Origin: Gimesia aquarii
GTDB lineage: Bacteria; Planctomycetota; Planctomycetia; Planctomycetales; Planctomycetaceae
Direction: 5' to 3'
Length of the DNA: 64,000 bases
NCBI RefSeq assembly: GCF_007748195.1
Contig: NZ_CP037920.1
Location: forward strand, 1,345,536-1,409,535
A program made the position numbers and the translations under genes. The stretch's first letter is position 1; each line of letters begins with the position of its first letter. The notes below the pieces were generated by a model. That model was not told the DNA's origin. It ran no database searches and was given only the letters and a program-made list of their open reading frames with translations. Positions 45,958 to 54,106 of this stretch are shown one piece after another.

Positions 45958-47193
45958 TCAAGCAAGTCGAAGCCGTTTTCTGGCAAATTCGAGCGCATCG
46001 ATCAGCACATCGATTTCTTCGGTCGTATTATAAAATGTCAGACTGGCGCGAACGCTGGCTGTGATGTTCAACCATTGATGTAATGGCATCGTGCAATGAT
46101 GACCGTGCCGGACAGCGATCCCTTTGCGGTCTAACAGTGTGGCCAGATCTTCCGGATGAGCACCTTCAATATTGAAACTGAAAATGGCGCCTCTCATTTC
46201 CATTTCCTGAGGACCATAAATTTGTAGGCCAGGTACTTCCTGTAGTTTTTGTAGCGCATACTGACTGAGAAGATACTCCTGTTCCTGGATCGTGTCGAAT
46301 CCGAGTTGCGAGACATAATCGATGGCAGTTCCTAGAGCGATGGCTTCAGCAATGGGAGGCGTACCCGCTTCAAAACGAGCAGGGATGTTGGCCCAGTTGG
46401 AATGATCGCAGTGAACTTCGGAGATCATATTTCCACCGAACAGGAAGGGAGGTAATGTTTCCAGAAGCGCCTTGCGTCCATATAACACGCCGATCCCCGA
46501 AGGGCCGAACAATTTGTGTCCAGAAAAGGCAAGGAAATCGATTTCACTCTCAACGACATTCACAGGTTGGTGCAGAACACTTTGGGCGCCGTCGACGAAA
46601 ATCAATGCACCAACTTCATGGGCGCGCTGTGCCATTTCTTCCACCGGGTTTATGGTTCCCAACATGTTTGACATACCAGTGACGGCGACCATTTTGGTTT
46701 TAGAAGAAAGCAGTGAGTGATAATGTTCCTGGTCAAGCCGTCCGTCTGGTGTGAGTTGAATGAACTTTAAAGTGGCGTCACGTTCTTTGGCTATGGCCTG
46801 CCAGGGAACGAAGTTTGCGTGATGCTCCATTTCGTTTAGAATAATTTCATCACCTGCATTTAAGTGATGACGTCCCCAAGTCTGGGCGACCAGGTTGATG
46901 GACATGGTTGTGCCGGAAGTAAAAATAATCTCTTCCGGATAACTCGCGCCGATAAATGTTTGGACGCGAGCGCGAGCAGCTTCCATTTCTGTAGTAACCC
47001 GATCTCCCAGTTGATGCACGCCACGGTGCACGTTGGAGTAATAGTGCTCATAAATTTCGGATATTTTATCAATGACAACCTGAGGGCGCTGTGCCGAAGC
47101 ACCACTATCCAGATAAACGAGATGCTGCCCGTTGGGAAGTTTTTTATTGAGAATCGGAAAATCGTGCCGAATTGAAGTGATATTGGCAACCAT
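45958..47193 (-). CDS. sufS: Cysteine desulfurase, SufS type
   Basis: This 411-residue PLP enzyme takes sulfur from cysteine for Fe-S cluster assembly. Features are YLDSGASAQRPQVVI, FTSGTTMSINLVAQTWG, MEHHANFVPWQ, DGAQSVLHQPV, the PLP Lys in SGHKLFGPSGIGVLYG, and the catalytic Cys in RHGHHCTMPLHQWL, which is the SufS/CsdA class. It is monocistronic here; a SufE-family gene lies about 8 kb away at 55189, and no sufBCD genes are in the window. Confidence 0.95.
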   Translation of the reverse strand: MVANITSIRHDFPILNKKLPNGQHLVYLDSGASAQRPQVVIDKISEIYEHYYSNVHRGVHQLGDRVTTEMEAARARVQTFIGASYPEEIIFTSGTTMSINLVAQTWGRHHLNAGDEIILNEMEHHANFVPWQAIAKERDATLKFIQLTPDGRLDQEHYHSLLSSKTKMVAVTGMSNMLGTINPVEEMAQRAHEVGALIFVDGAQSVLHQPVNVVESEIDFLAFSGHKLFGPSGIGVLYGRKALLETLPPFLFGGNMISEVHCDHSNWANIPARFEAGTPPIAEAIALGTAIDYVSQLGFDTIQEQEYLLSQYALQKLQEVPGLQIYGPQEMEMRGAIFSFNIEGAHPEDLATLLDRKGIAVRHGHHCTMPLHQWLNITASVRASLTFYNTTEEIDVLIDALEFARKRLRLA

Positions 47194-47463
47194 GATTTGT
47201 TGTTTCAGTCTTTAGAGTACGAAATTAATATGCTATTTGAATTTTAGCACGAAACCTCATAATGAAAAGGGTTCCCCGGAAAAGCAGTCTGCTCCACTAA
47301 ACTCAGTTTAATATGAATCCGGTTGGATAACCTGATGACACGAAACAGCGACACAAAGTTCAGGTCGTCTAATCTTGTTGAAGCTTCTAAACGTACTTGA
47401 ACTGAGCGAGCTGAGAGTGTTCCTGGATACTGCTCAACTTTCAGCTACAGCAATCAGATTCTA

Positions 47464-47925
47464 TCATCTAGAATCGGTTGATGCTTCATTACATAAAAGT
47501 TGATACGTTTTTTCGAGTTCTTCATCAGACATCGCTTGTATTTGTGCTGGTGTCAGATCGAGGTGAAGTTCTTTTTTGTGCGTTCGTGTGGGACTATCCA
47601 GTCCCAGTAATTTATCAATGCGTTCACGTGCGCGAAGACGATCGCGCTGAGTGGAGTTTTCATCAGTCAGAATACCTCGATAAAAATAGTAGGCTTCTGC
47701 CACATGGTCTTCGATAGAAAATTTTGTATGTTTGACCATTTCGCGGCGTGCCCGTGTGATATATCGTTGCACTGATCGCGTCGAAAGACCGTATTTTTGT
47801 TGTACCGCTTTTTTAATTTCAGACGTATATTTTGCCATCCCCAGCATTTTCTTGATCAGACGAACGAGTTGAATCTGTTGTTCTTTCGAGATGTTCCGCT
47901 TTGGTTTTTGGGTAGGTTCAGTCAT
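47464..47925 (-). CDS. Orphan DNA-binding protein resembling a phage terminase small subunit
   Basis: This 153-residue protein has an N-terminal helix-turn-helix-like part (RLIKKMLGMAKYTSEIKKAVQQ, GLSTRSVQRYITRARREM), a central helical region, and RDRLRARERIDKLLGLDSP, a pattern common in phage small terminases. The C-terminal LTPAQIQAMSDEELEKTYQLL also occurs in that group. No phage gene lies nearby, so it may be a domesticated or remnant protein. A simple transcription regulator is the alternative. Confidence 0.72.
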   Translation of the reverse strand: MTEPTQKPKRNISKEQQIQLVRLIKKMLGMAKYTSEIKKAVQQKYGLSTRSVQRYITRARREMVKHTKFSIEDHVAEAYYFYRGILTDENSTQRDRLRARERIDKLLGLDSPTRTHKKELHLDLTPAQIQAMSDEELEKTYQLLCNEASTDSR

Positions 47926-48269
47926 GAATTCGATTTCCTGTATTTATGGAGGATCTGTTTTTCTAACAGTGCCCATGATGTGAAACGGCGCGAGGGGGTC
48001 AAGCGGTGTTTGTTGTGTGAAGCAATGCTGAAGCTGCACGAGCGGATAATGAAGCGACTTCATATGTGGTCGATCGCGTTTGAAAATATCACGAATCAAT
48101 ACGATTCATTGGAAACGCATTCGCCGTGTTCAGATTCTGAGCGTCGAAAAACAGTCGATTTTATGACGTTTAAAACAACAGGTACGGAACTGTTCAGCGG
48201 GAAAATAAAGTTCCACGCGCGCGACGCAGATTGCGCAGTTTAAGGGGAGGGACGGCCGTGTCAAGCAAT
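47926..48269. other. Gene-free stretch between the terminase-like and Asn-rich genes
   Basis: Frames crossing this stretch on either strand lack a ribosome site and a recognisable domain. I see nothing I can support in it apart from the terminator at its right end. Confidence 0.4.
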
Positions 48270-48294
48270 AAAAAAATCCCTGTTTTTCAGGGAT
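48270..48294 (-). terminator. Rho-independent terminator of the Asn-rich lipoprotein gene
   Basis: ATCCCTG-five bases-CAGGGAT, followed on the minus strand by seven T, 87 bases after the stop at 48381. Confidence 0.85.
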
Positions 48295-48380
48295 TAAATA
48301 CAACGGAATTTCAAGTCGTGAGTTTGTCAATGACAGTTGTGTTTAGATTGATAACGACAAAAGATGATTGGCATAGTTCT

Positions 48381-49727
48381 TTATTTTTTGGGAATCAATC
48401 TCTGTGCTTTGGAAATTCGGTAGCATGGTTTTCCCATTTTGTCTTGTTGAGAGCCATCAATGTGACCATCGAGAAGCACAACATCTCCATTCGTAAAGCG
48501 GTTTAATTTTCCCTGCTCATCGACAAGTACAATATTTCCACCAAATTTATCTGTGCGATCGGGGGTCGCGTTATAAGTGATGTTCCAGCTTTTTTCCTGT
48601 TCATCATATTCCACAATACCTCGTAACCAGCGATAGTTTTGTTTGTCATAATTGAATGGAGAAGGAGATTTGGCGGCTGAAGTTTGTACGTGGGAGTTCT
48701 TAGCTGGTGACTTAAAAGAAGCCGATTGGAATTTCGCAGGAGTCAGAAACGGATCTGATTTTACGAGTTGAGGTCCAGATGCGGGAGTTTGGTGATTTGC
48801 ATGGCTGACTTTGTTTGAAGAGGGCTTCATCAGTGAACTGCTGTTGGGACCAAAGGCAGCATCATCATTGTTTTCTGGAAAACTGTTGATGGGCGCTCCG
48901 AAATTAGGACTGCTGTTTTGGGGATTCGCTTCAAAACTATCATTCGGATTCGAATTAAAACTATCGTTGGGGATACTATTGAAACTGTCGTTGGGATTCG
49001 CTTTAAATTCGGTGGGGTTTTCATTAAAAGCATCACTGCTGCTTTCGAAACTTTGCTGTTGCACAGGTTGTGGAACGCTAAACCCTGAGTTGTCATTTTG
49101 TTTGAATTGATCATTTTCACTGGGAGCGAATTGATCCTTCATTTGTGTTGAATCCGTACCAATTGGTTGAGGATTCTGATTACTTTCGAATTGATTATCG
49201 GCGTTGTTTGGAAATGTATTATTGTTATTTGCGGGGAATTCATTATCGGGAGTGAGAGGGTTGCCAAAATTCTGATTGGGGTCTTCGTAGCTGGGAACTG
49301 TTCCTTTGCTATTTAATCCTCTACTAGGGTTTGAGTTATTTCCAGACGCTGTTGGATTTGCACCAAAGGGAGGCTGGCTATTGGTTCCTGCGCTCGGAGT
49401 ACTATTGATTGGTTGTTTCCATTGAGTATCAACGCCGTCGTAATTTGTGTTGCTGGGGAAAGCGCCTCCATTATTATCCGAACCTGAAGGTATAGATGAG
49501 CCTTGAGGTGGAGGTACTGGCTGACCAAGATCGGGCTGCACAGGATAGTTTCCAGGTGGAATACTACCTGGCGTGACTGTTCCAGGACCCATCTCATAAG
49601 GCCCTGGTGATCCGTAAGGGCCGGGATAGGTACCACCGTAAGGATACTGATGGTAAGAGTAACACCCGGAAATCGTGCAGCCCAACAGAGCGCACCAGCT
49701 GATATTGAATAGAAATCGTACAGACAT
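48381..49727 (-). CDS. Asn/Ser/Pro-rich repeat lipoprotein
   Basis: This 448-residue protein has a lipoprotein signal ending in CTISGC. AAGGA lies before the ATG. The long middle (about 30-340) is low complexity, rich in Asn, Pro, Ser, Gln and Phe, with 8-residue repeats like NPNDSFNS. A small ordered C-terminal domain (about 365-448) reads RWLRGIVEYDEQEKSWNITYN, FGGNIVLVDEQGKLNRF and DVVLLDGHIDG. The tail looks like a compact beta domain and the middle a flexible spacer, suggesting an envelope protein that reaches out from the membrane. Function unknown. Confidence 0.8.
   Translation of the reverse strand: MSVRFLFNISWCALLGCTISGCYSYHQYPYGGTYPGPYGSPGPYEMGPGTVTPGSIPPGNYPVQPDLGQPVPPPQGSSIPSGSDNNGGAFPSNTNYDGVDTQWKQPINSTPSAGTNSQPPFGANPTASGNNSNPSRGLNSKGTVPSYEDPNQNFGNPLTPDNEFPANNNNTFPNNADNQFESNQNPQPIGTDSTQMKDQFAPSENDQFKQNDNSGFSVPQPVQQQSFESSSDAFNENPTEFKANPNDSFNSIPNDSFNSNPNDSFEANPQNSSPNFGAPINSFPENNDDAAFGPNSSSLMKPSSNKVSHANHQTPASGPQLVKSDPFLTPAKFQSASFKSPAKNSHVQTSAAKSPSPFNYDKQNYRWLRGIVEYDEQEKSWNITYNATPDRTDKFGGNIVLVDEQGKLNRFTNGDVVLLDGHIDGSQQDKMGKPCYRISKAQRLIPKK
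48922..49005. repeat. Tandem 24-base repeats within the Asn-rich gene
   Basis: Three to four imperfect 24-base units, each encoding an eight-residue NPNDSFNS-like motif, make up this coding repeat. It is likely to vary in copy number between strains. Confidence 0.75.
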
Positions 49728-50093
49728 GATAGGGTCCTTAAAGTTCCAAGTGATTTCCCGGAAGAGATTGGTGATCTACAGAAAGGGAAAAATCCAGGGA
49801 CAGGTGCTAACTGAAACGTGTGGTTCGAACATTTTTGCTTCACATACAGCGGGGATTGATGTGAATATGTCTCTGCGGGGAGACGAATACAAAAACAGTC
49901 TTGTTTCAGTAAGCGTGCGGGATTTTAGAGAATCTTCAATATGTGTCTATACCGAAAATGGGATTCTCTCCCCTCCCTGAGAAATCTTGACCAGAAAGTT
50001 CGCTAGAACAGTGACTTTGCGTTTCGTTTTTGTAATCTTTACAATAAGTGTGAGCCTTATTTCCAAAGAAAAGTGTTTACATTAAGAATTTGT
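49728..50093. other. Gene-free stretch between divergent genes
   Basis: About 366 bases between the Asn-rich lipoprotein (minus) and the Cys-cluster protein (plus). Promoters for both must lie here; I see no gene and no convincing regulatory motif. Confidence 0.4.
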
Positions 50094-51371
50094 ATGCCAG
50101 CCCCTCAATTAAAACTCCCTACGATCCAAAACTGGAACTGCCACAGTTGTGCTGGTTGTTGCAGGCAACATGAGATCGAAATCACAACAGAAGAAAAAGA
50201 GCGGATTGAAAAACAGCGTTGGGATCAGGATGAGTCGATTCCCACAGGCCAGCCTGTCTTTGTGAAGATAGGGCTTTCACCTGTCAGTAATCGCTATCGA
50301 CTGGCTCATCAAGAGGATGGTTCCTGCATTTTTCTTGACGAAAAGGGCTTATGCCGCATCCACGCCAAGTTTGGCGAGCCGGCGAAACCATTGGCATGTC
50401 AGGTGTATCCCTACGCTTTTCATCCGGCAGGTAATGATATCGCCGTTAGTTTACGATTCAGTTGTCCTTCTGTGGTCTCCAATCTTGGTAAGCGGGTTGA
50501 TCAACAATCCTCCGAGATTCGAAAAATTGTAGATCAGGTTCTCCCCAAACGTCGAAAAACACCACCGCCTCCTCGCCTCACCGCGAAAGAATCTCTCGGG
50601 TGGCCGGACACATTAAAAGTTGTTGGTTCATTAAACCAGTTGTTCCAGTCATCGGATACGCGATTTTTAATCAACCTGTTGCGTGCACTTGCCTGGGTGG
50701 AGCTAATAGAGCAATCACGGTTTGAGACAATTCGAGGAGAACGACTGGATGAGTTTCTTTCGTTGATCAGTCAGGCGATCGTACAGGAGTATCCGGGGGA
50801 TCTGGAATTAAGCAGAACTGCGATTAGCAGATTGGGAGGAATTCAATTTCGCTTACTGGCGGCACAATACGCAAGGAAAGATACCTATGCAGAAGCTTCC
50901 CGGGGGTTAGTAAGAAGACGTTTATCGTTATTTCGCTCAGCCCTGAAATTCACTTTAGGAAAAGGTACTATTCCCTGTTTACAAGATCGATTTGTAGCCG
51001 TGCCTTTCTCACAATTGGAGGGATCGTTCGGGGCATTGCCACCAGAGTCTGAAAAATTATTTGCCCGCTATTACCGGGTGAAAATTCAGGGACTCCATTT
51101 TTTGGGAGCGGCTTATTATGACATTCCTTTTGTCGAAGGATTTTACCATTTGGCACTGATGTTCCCGGCGATTATGTGGATCGCGCGTTGGATTGCCGTC
51201 AGTGAAGGCAGGTCAACTTTACAGGTAGAAGATGTGAATGAAGCAATGGCGATTGCGGACCATCACCATGGTTATTCGCCTGTATTTGGTATGCCTCATT
51301 TCCGTAGCCGAGTACGAAATCTATCTCGTTCTCAGGATATCAAGAAGTTGATCACCTGGTATGGACTGTAA
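50094..51371 (+). CDS. YkgJ-family cysteine-cluster protein (possible FliB-like)
   Basis: This protein is 425 residues from the ATG at 50094; a GTG at 50073 would add 7. The N-terminal domain has NWNCHSCAGCCRQHEI (CxxCxxCC), then GSCIFLDEKGLCRIHAKFG and PLACQVYPY, the Cys spacing of the YkgJ (CxxCxxCC) family, which binds zinc or an Fe-S cluster. The remaining 250 residues are helical and unassigned. FliB-type lysine N-methylases share this Cys domain, but no flagellin gene is near, so I leave the function open. Confidence 0.82.
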   Translation: MPAPQLKLPTIQNWNCHSCAGCCRQHEIEITTEEKERIEKQRWDQDESIPTGQPVFVKIGLSPVSNRYRLAHQEDGSCIFLDEKGLCRIHAKFGEPAKPLACQVYPYAFHPAGNDIAVSLRFSCPSVVSNLGKRVDQQSSEIRKIVDQVLPKRRKTPPPPRLTAKESLGWPDTLKVVGSLNQLFQSSDTRFLINLLRALAWVELIEQSRFETIRGERLDEFLSLISQAIVQEYPGDLELSRTAISRLGGIQFRLLAAQYARKDTYAEASRGLVRRRLSLFRSALKFTLGKGTIPCLQDRFVAVPFSQLEGSFGALPPESEKLFARYYRVKIQGLHFLGAAYYDIPFVEGFYHLALMFPAIMWIARWIAVSEGRSTLQVEDVNEAMAIADHHHGYSPVFGMPHFRSRVRNLSRSQDIKKLITWYGL

Positions 51372-51396
51372 TTAAGAGTTTGAATTCGGTATGGAG

Positions 51397-51681
51397 TTAT
51401 TGCTGAAGCTCGATACCTTTCCAGAAGGCAATCCGGTTTTTAAGTTGTTCGTACTCTTGCTCAGGCTCTAAGTAGTACCAGGCAGCATCGCGATTCATCT
51501 TGTCGTTAACAATCACGTCGTAGAAAAAGGCTTTACCTTTATACGGACTTGTAGAAGTGGACGAACTCTTCTTTAGAAAATTACTATTTACAGATTCTAA
51601 CGGGAAATAGACATCCCCATCTATAGTAATGACATCATCAGATTCAACTAAAACAGCCTCATTCCAAATCGCTTTGGGCAC
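51397..51681 (-). CDS. DUF427 domain protein
   Basis: This protein is 94 residues from a GTG at 51681, chosen because GAGGAG lies six bases upstream and because DUF427 begins here (PKAIWNEAVLVESDD). The frame is open to a TTG at 51774, which has no supporting features. Family features are YFPLESV, YKGKAFFYDVIV, AAWYYLEP and RIAFWKGIEL. The domain is often found in small stand-alone proteins; its function is not known to me. Confidence 0.85.
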   Translation of the reverse strand: MPKAIWNEAVLVESDDVITIDGDVYFPLESVNSNFLKKSSSTSTSPYKGKAFFYDVIVNDKMNRDAAWYYLEPEQEYEQLKNRIAFWKGIELQQ

Positions 51682-51891
51682 ACTGAACTCCTCATTATTA
51701 TATTCAAATAATGATACTAATAAATCACTTGAGAATAGATGTTTAACGAGGTTGCCCAAGACTATAGTAGCCAAGTTTTATTTGAAAGCTATCGATTTTT
51801 TTTAAAAATAAGGCTGCTCTTTAAAAAAATAAAATGAATTTCAATTCTGATAGCGGTATTGAGTGATGAATTGTCTGTCCTGATATCCGTC

Positions 51892-52227
51892 TTACGGATC
51901 TTGTTGATCATCGTCTGGAATTTGTCGTGGGCTGAAAGAGATGATGCCTAACTCCCACTGTTTCCTCTTGAACATATTTTGAGAATTTAAAGTGTGGATA
52001 AATGTGGCATCTTTTCGCTCATAGGAGATCAAGCCACCATCTTCGAGTTCGACAATATGAATCATTTCCTGAGGATCGGCAGATGGGTATTGCTTAATTT
52101 CCACCTCTTCTGAACCGAGAAGCGCTTCTACCGAGAGCGGTGTCTCTTGCCGGCTGAGAGTAAAACGACCATTCGTGTTAGGGATTTGTTCCCATTGAAA
52201 TCGTTTGAGTAAGTCGTCAATTTTCAT
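51892..52227 (-). CDS. Hypothetical protein, 111 residues
   Basis: This soluble protein has no signal and is rich in charged residues (MKIDDLLKRFQWEQIP, VEALLGSEEVEIKQYP, HIVELEDGGLISYERK). There is no recognisable family and only a weak ribosome site. The balanced composition and closed frame favour a real gene, but confidence is moderate. Confidence 0.6.
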   Translation of the reverse strand: MKIDDLLKRFQWEQIPNTNGRFTLSRQETPLSVEALLGSEEVEIKQYPSADPQEMIHIVELEDGGLISYERKDATFIHTLNSQNMFKRKQWELGIISFSPRQIPDDDQQDP

Positions 52228-52352
52228 AGAATCATGTTCACAGGGGTGGTTTTGTTCGGCTATTACTACTTTCTATTTATGAGTCTAAAACGTTTTTCCA
52301 ATGAATGGAAGGAATCCGCTTTTAAAAGAAACCTCTTATCTTGTCTGCGCAT

Positions 52353-52390
52353 AAAAAAATGATGTTTCCCTAAAAGAGAGACATCATTTT
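52353..52390 (-). terminator. Rho-independent terminator, probably of the Cys-rich gene
   Basis: AAAATGATGT, 15 bases, then ACATCATTTT is a perfect ten-pair stem; on the minus strand it is followed by seven T. A second GC-rich hairpin without T-run (CCGAGGGAA / TTCCCTCGG) lies at about 52487-52509, still within the region after the Cys-rich stop. Nothing else is seen in 52228-52603. Confidence 0.7.
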
Positions 52391-52603
52391 AAATTTTAAT
52401 AGCTGCTAAGCTTAAATTCTCAAAAATAAGGACTTCCTGATGTTCAATTCAAAGCTTCAAAGAAACTTTCGTGTTGTGAAGTCCGTCCGAGGGAAAGATT
52501 CCCTCGGACTTGACGTTCACGATACTGGAAGCTGCCTTTCGGACCTGATTGGCCAATCCCGTTTAGTGTAGTCTTGGGATTGCAGAAGTTCCTCAAATTC
52601 GAA

Positions 52604-53071
52604 TTAGTTGCAGCAAGACTTTGGAGCTGGAGCACAGCAAGTTGGCTTTGGAGCTGGTGCACAGCAAGTAGGAGCTGGAGCACAGCAGCTTCGGGACTTG
52701 TGGTTGCAGCAACGAATTCTTACTTTACGGCAACGATCTTTGCAACGGTTGAACATCTTTCCGCAACGGTCTTTGCAACGGTTCATGAAGTTTCCTCTGA
52801 ACAGTTTTTTACGACCACAGCATGAGTTATCACATGTGTTGCAGCAGGTCTTAGGAGCTGGAGCACAGCAAGTCTTAGGAGCTGGGGCACAGCAAGTTTT
52901 GGGAGCTGGAGCACAGCACTTAGGAGCAGGAGCGCAACAAGTTTTAGGAGCTGGGGCACAGCATGTAGGAGCAGGAGCACAGCATCCTTTACCAAGGAAG
53001 CTAGCAGCTTCAGCAGATACGCCAGCACAACAAACAACCGCAACGGCGGCAACATAACTTAACAATTTCAT
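52604..53071 (-). CDS. Secreted Cys-rich protein built of CCAPAP repeats
   Basis: This 155-residue protein has a signal peptide (MKLLSYVAAVAVVCCAGVSAEA). GGAG precedes the ATG. The mature part has six CCAPAP units, a basic Cys-rich core (NRCKDRCGKMFNRCKDRCRK, RIRCCNHKSRSCC) and three more CCAPAP units, 31 cysteines after the signal by my count. Secretion plus regularly spaced Cys pairs suggests disulfide cross-linking, perhaps in the protein-rich planctomycete wall; metal binding is an alternative. No family is recognised. Confidence 0.82.
   Translation of the reverse strand: MKLLSYVAAVAVVCCAGVSAEAASFLGKGCCAPAPTCCAPAPKTCCAPAPKCCAPAPKTCCAPAPKTCCAPAPKTCCNTCDNSCCGRKKLFRGNFMNRCKDRCGKMFNRCKDRCRKVRIRCCNHKSRSCCAPAPTCCAPAPKPTCCAPAPKSCCN
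52840..52984. repeat. Tandem repeats encoding CCAPAPK/T units
   Basis: The N-terminal coding block repeats a 21-24-base unit about six times. It is a likely site of slippage and copy-number change. A shorter block of three units lies at 52604-52687. Confidence 0.75.
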
Positions 53072-53571
53072 TTAGGCAATCTCCAAGGATTCGCTTCGTG
53101 GACGGTCGTGAGGTACTCTGTCATGGTTGATTCAGGTGAGGTTTCCCGATCAACCTGAGAGTCCATAGCCTCACGTAATTAAAAAGGTAAACCTGAATAT
53201 CTTTTCGGCCATAATTGCCAAATGGTCCTTGAATAAACATAAAATTGTCGTGTCTTCCCCGAAAGTGGGTCCTGAAACGTCATTTGTATCGATTATGAGG
53301 TCCCTTCGAATGTGTCCGCTCACCTGAGAGAACTATCACTTCATTTTCTGGCAGAAATAACTGTGTCTGTTTGTATATTTTAGATTCCTTAGAAATGACT
53401 ACCTTCACCTCAAATCTGGAAATCATAGAAAATCCGACTCAGGAGTCCTTCCTGAGCCCTTGAATGAGTTGTATTCAAGCGGGGTATGTATAGGATTGAG
53501 ATAAAGTCACGCAATGTGTATTAAACAGGCAGCTTTTTATGTGATCGTATGTTTAATTTGAATGGACATCT
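53072..53571. other. Gene-free stretch of 500 bases
   Basis: Spacer between the divergent Cys-rich and pseudo-receiver genes. GGTTGAT at 53125-53131 and ATCAACC at 53149-53155 form an inverted repeat about 55-85 bases upstream of the Cys-rich start, a possible operator or leader hairpin. I see no gene. Confidence 0.45.
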
Positions 53572-53961
53572 ATGAGAAAAGTGTTTGTTCTTGAAGAGCG
53601 GACACACGTTAGTTCTGAGCTTCAATGGCAATTTGAAGAGGAGTCAGATTGGAGCATTCGTGGGTTTTCCTCTGAGTCTAATTTGTTTCAGCAATGTCTT
53701 CAGGAAATCCAGGCAGATCTAATCGTAGTTATTAATCTGAGTATTAGTAAGCAAATTTGTTTGCAGTTTTTACAAAAGTGGCTGTCAGCAAGAGTCTCGT
53801 TTCCTGTCATCATTTTCTCGGAAGAACCTCTCCAAAATCTGGAATGGGCCCTCCGAGAGCTGGGAGTCTTTCATTTGCAAATAGGCAGTTTGGAGCCGGA
53901 AAGAATTGCAAAAATTTGTCGATGGCATTTGGGAGCAACAACATCAAGATCGAAGTCATAA
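53572..53961 (+). CDS. Receiver-like protein lacking the phosphorylated Asp (pseudo-receiver)
   Basis: This 129-residue protein has the alpha/beta rhythm of a response-regulator receiver domain: KVFVLEERTHVSSELQWQF, then ADLIVVINLSISKQICLQFL where a receiver has LxxxDxxMP, then SFPVIIFSEEP and LGVFHLQIGSL. The phospho-acceptor Asp is replaced by Asn and the conserved acidic pair near the N-terminus is EE after a Leu. It has no output domain. It may act by protein binding. It lies upstream of mrp on the same strand. Confidence 0.72.
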   Translation: MRKVFVLEERTHVSSELQWQFEEESDWSIRGFSSESNLFQQCLQEIQADLIVVINLSISKQICLQFLQKWLSARVSFPVIIFSEEPLQNLEWALRELGVFHLQIGSLEPERIAKICRWHLGATTSRSKS

Positions 53962-54106
53962 TCACGAACACTGCACTTTCATGAATCGATACTCACGCTG
54001 CAGATAGTGCAGGTCATTTATCTTACTTGTTCAGATTCTATAGAATGAACTGAGATTTCTTGAAACACAAATCAATAATGTCGTTATTGGAAAGAACATC
54101 AAACTG

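Noticed and set aside
47797..48330. Frames on both strands around the spacer next to the terminase-like gene, including a Cys-containing one at 48130-48330
   Set aside because: They overlap a gene or a terminator, lack ribosome sites, and the Cys spacing does not fit a known zinc finger.
52604..52984. CRISPR array
   Set aside because: The direct repeats are coding, too short-spaced and in phase with codons; there are no unique spacers and no cas genes nearby.
52783..53055. 90-residue Leu-rich minus frame within the Cys-rich gene
   Set aside because: Out-of-frame product of the same repeats.
52608..53057. 149-residue plus-strand frame rich in GAGAQQ repeats opposite the Cys-rich gene
   Set aside because: It is the mirror of the CCAPAP repeats; the minus-strand protein has a signal peptide and ribosome site and the plus-strand frame has neither.
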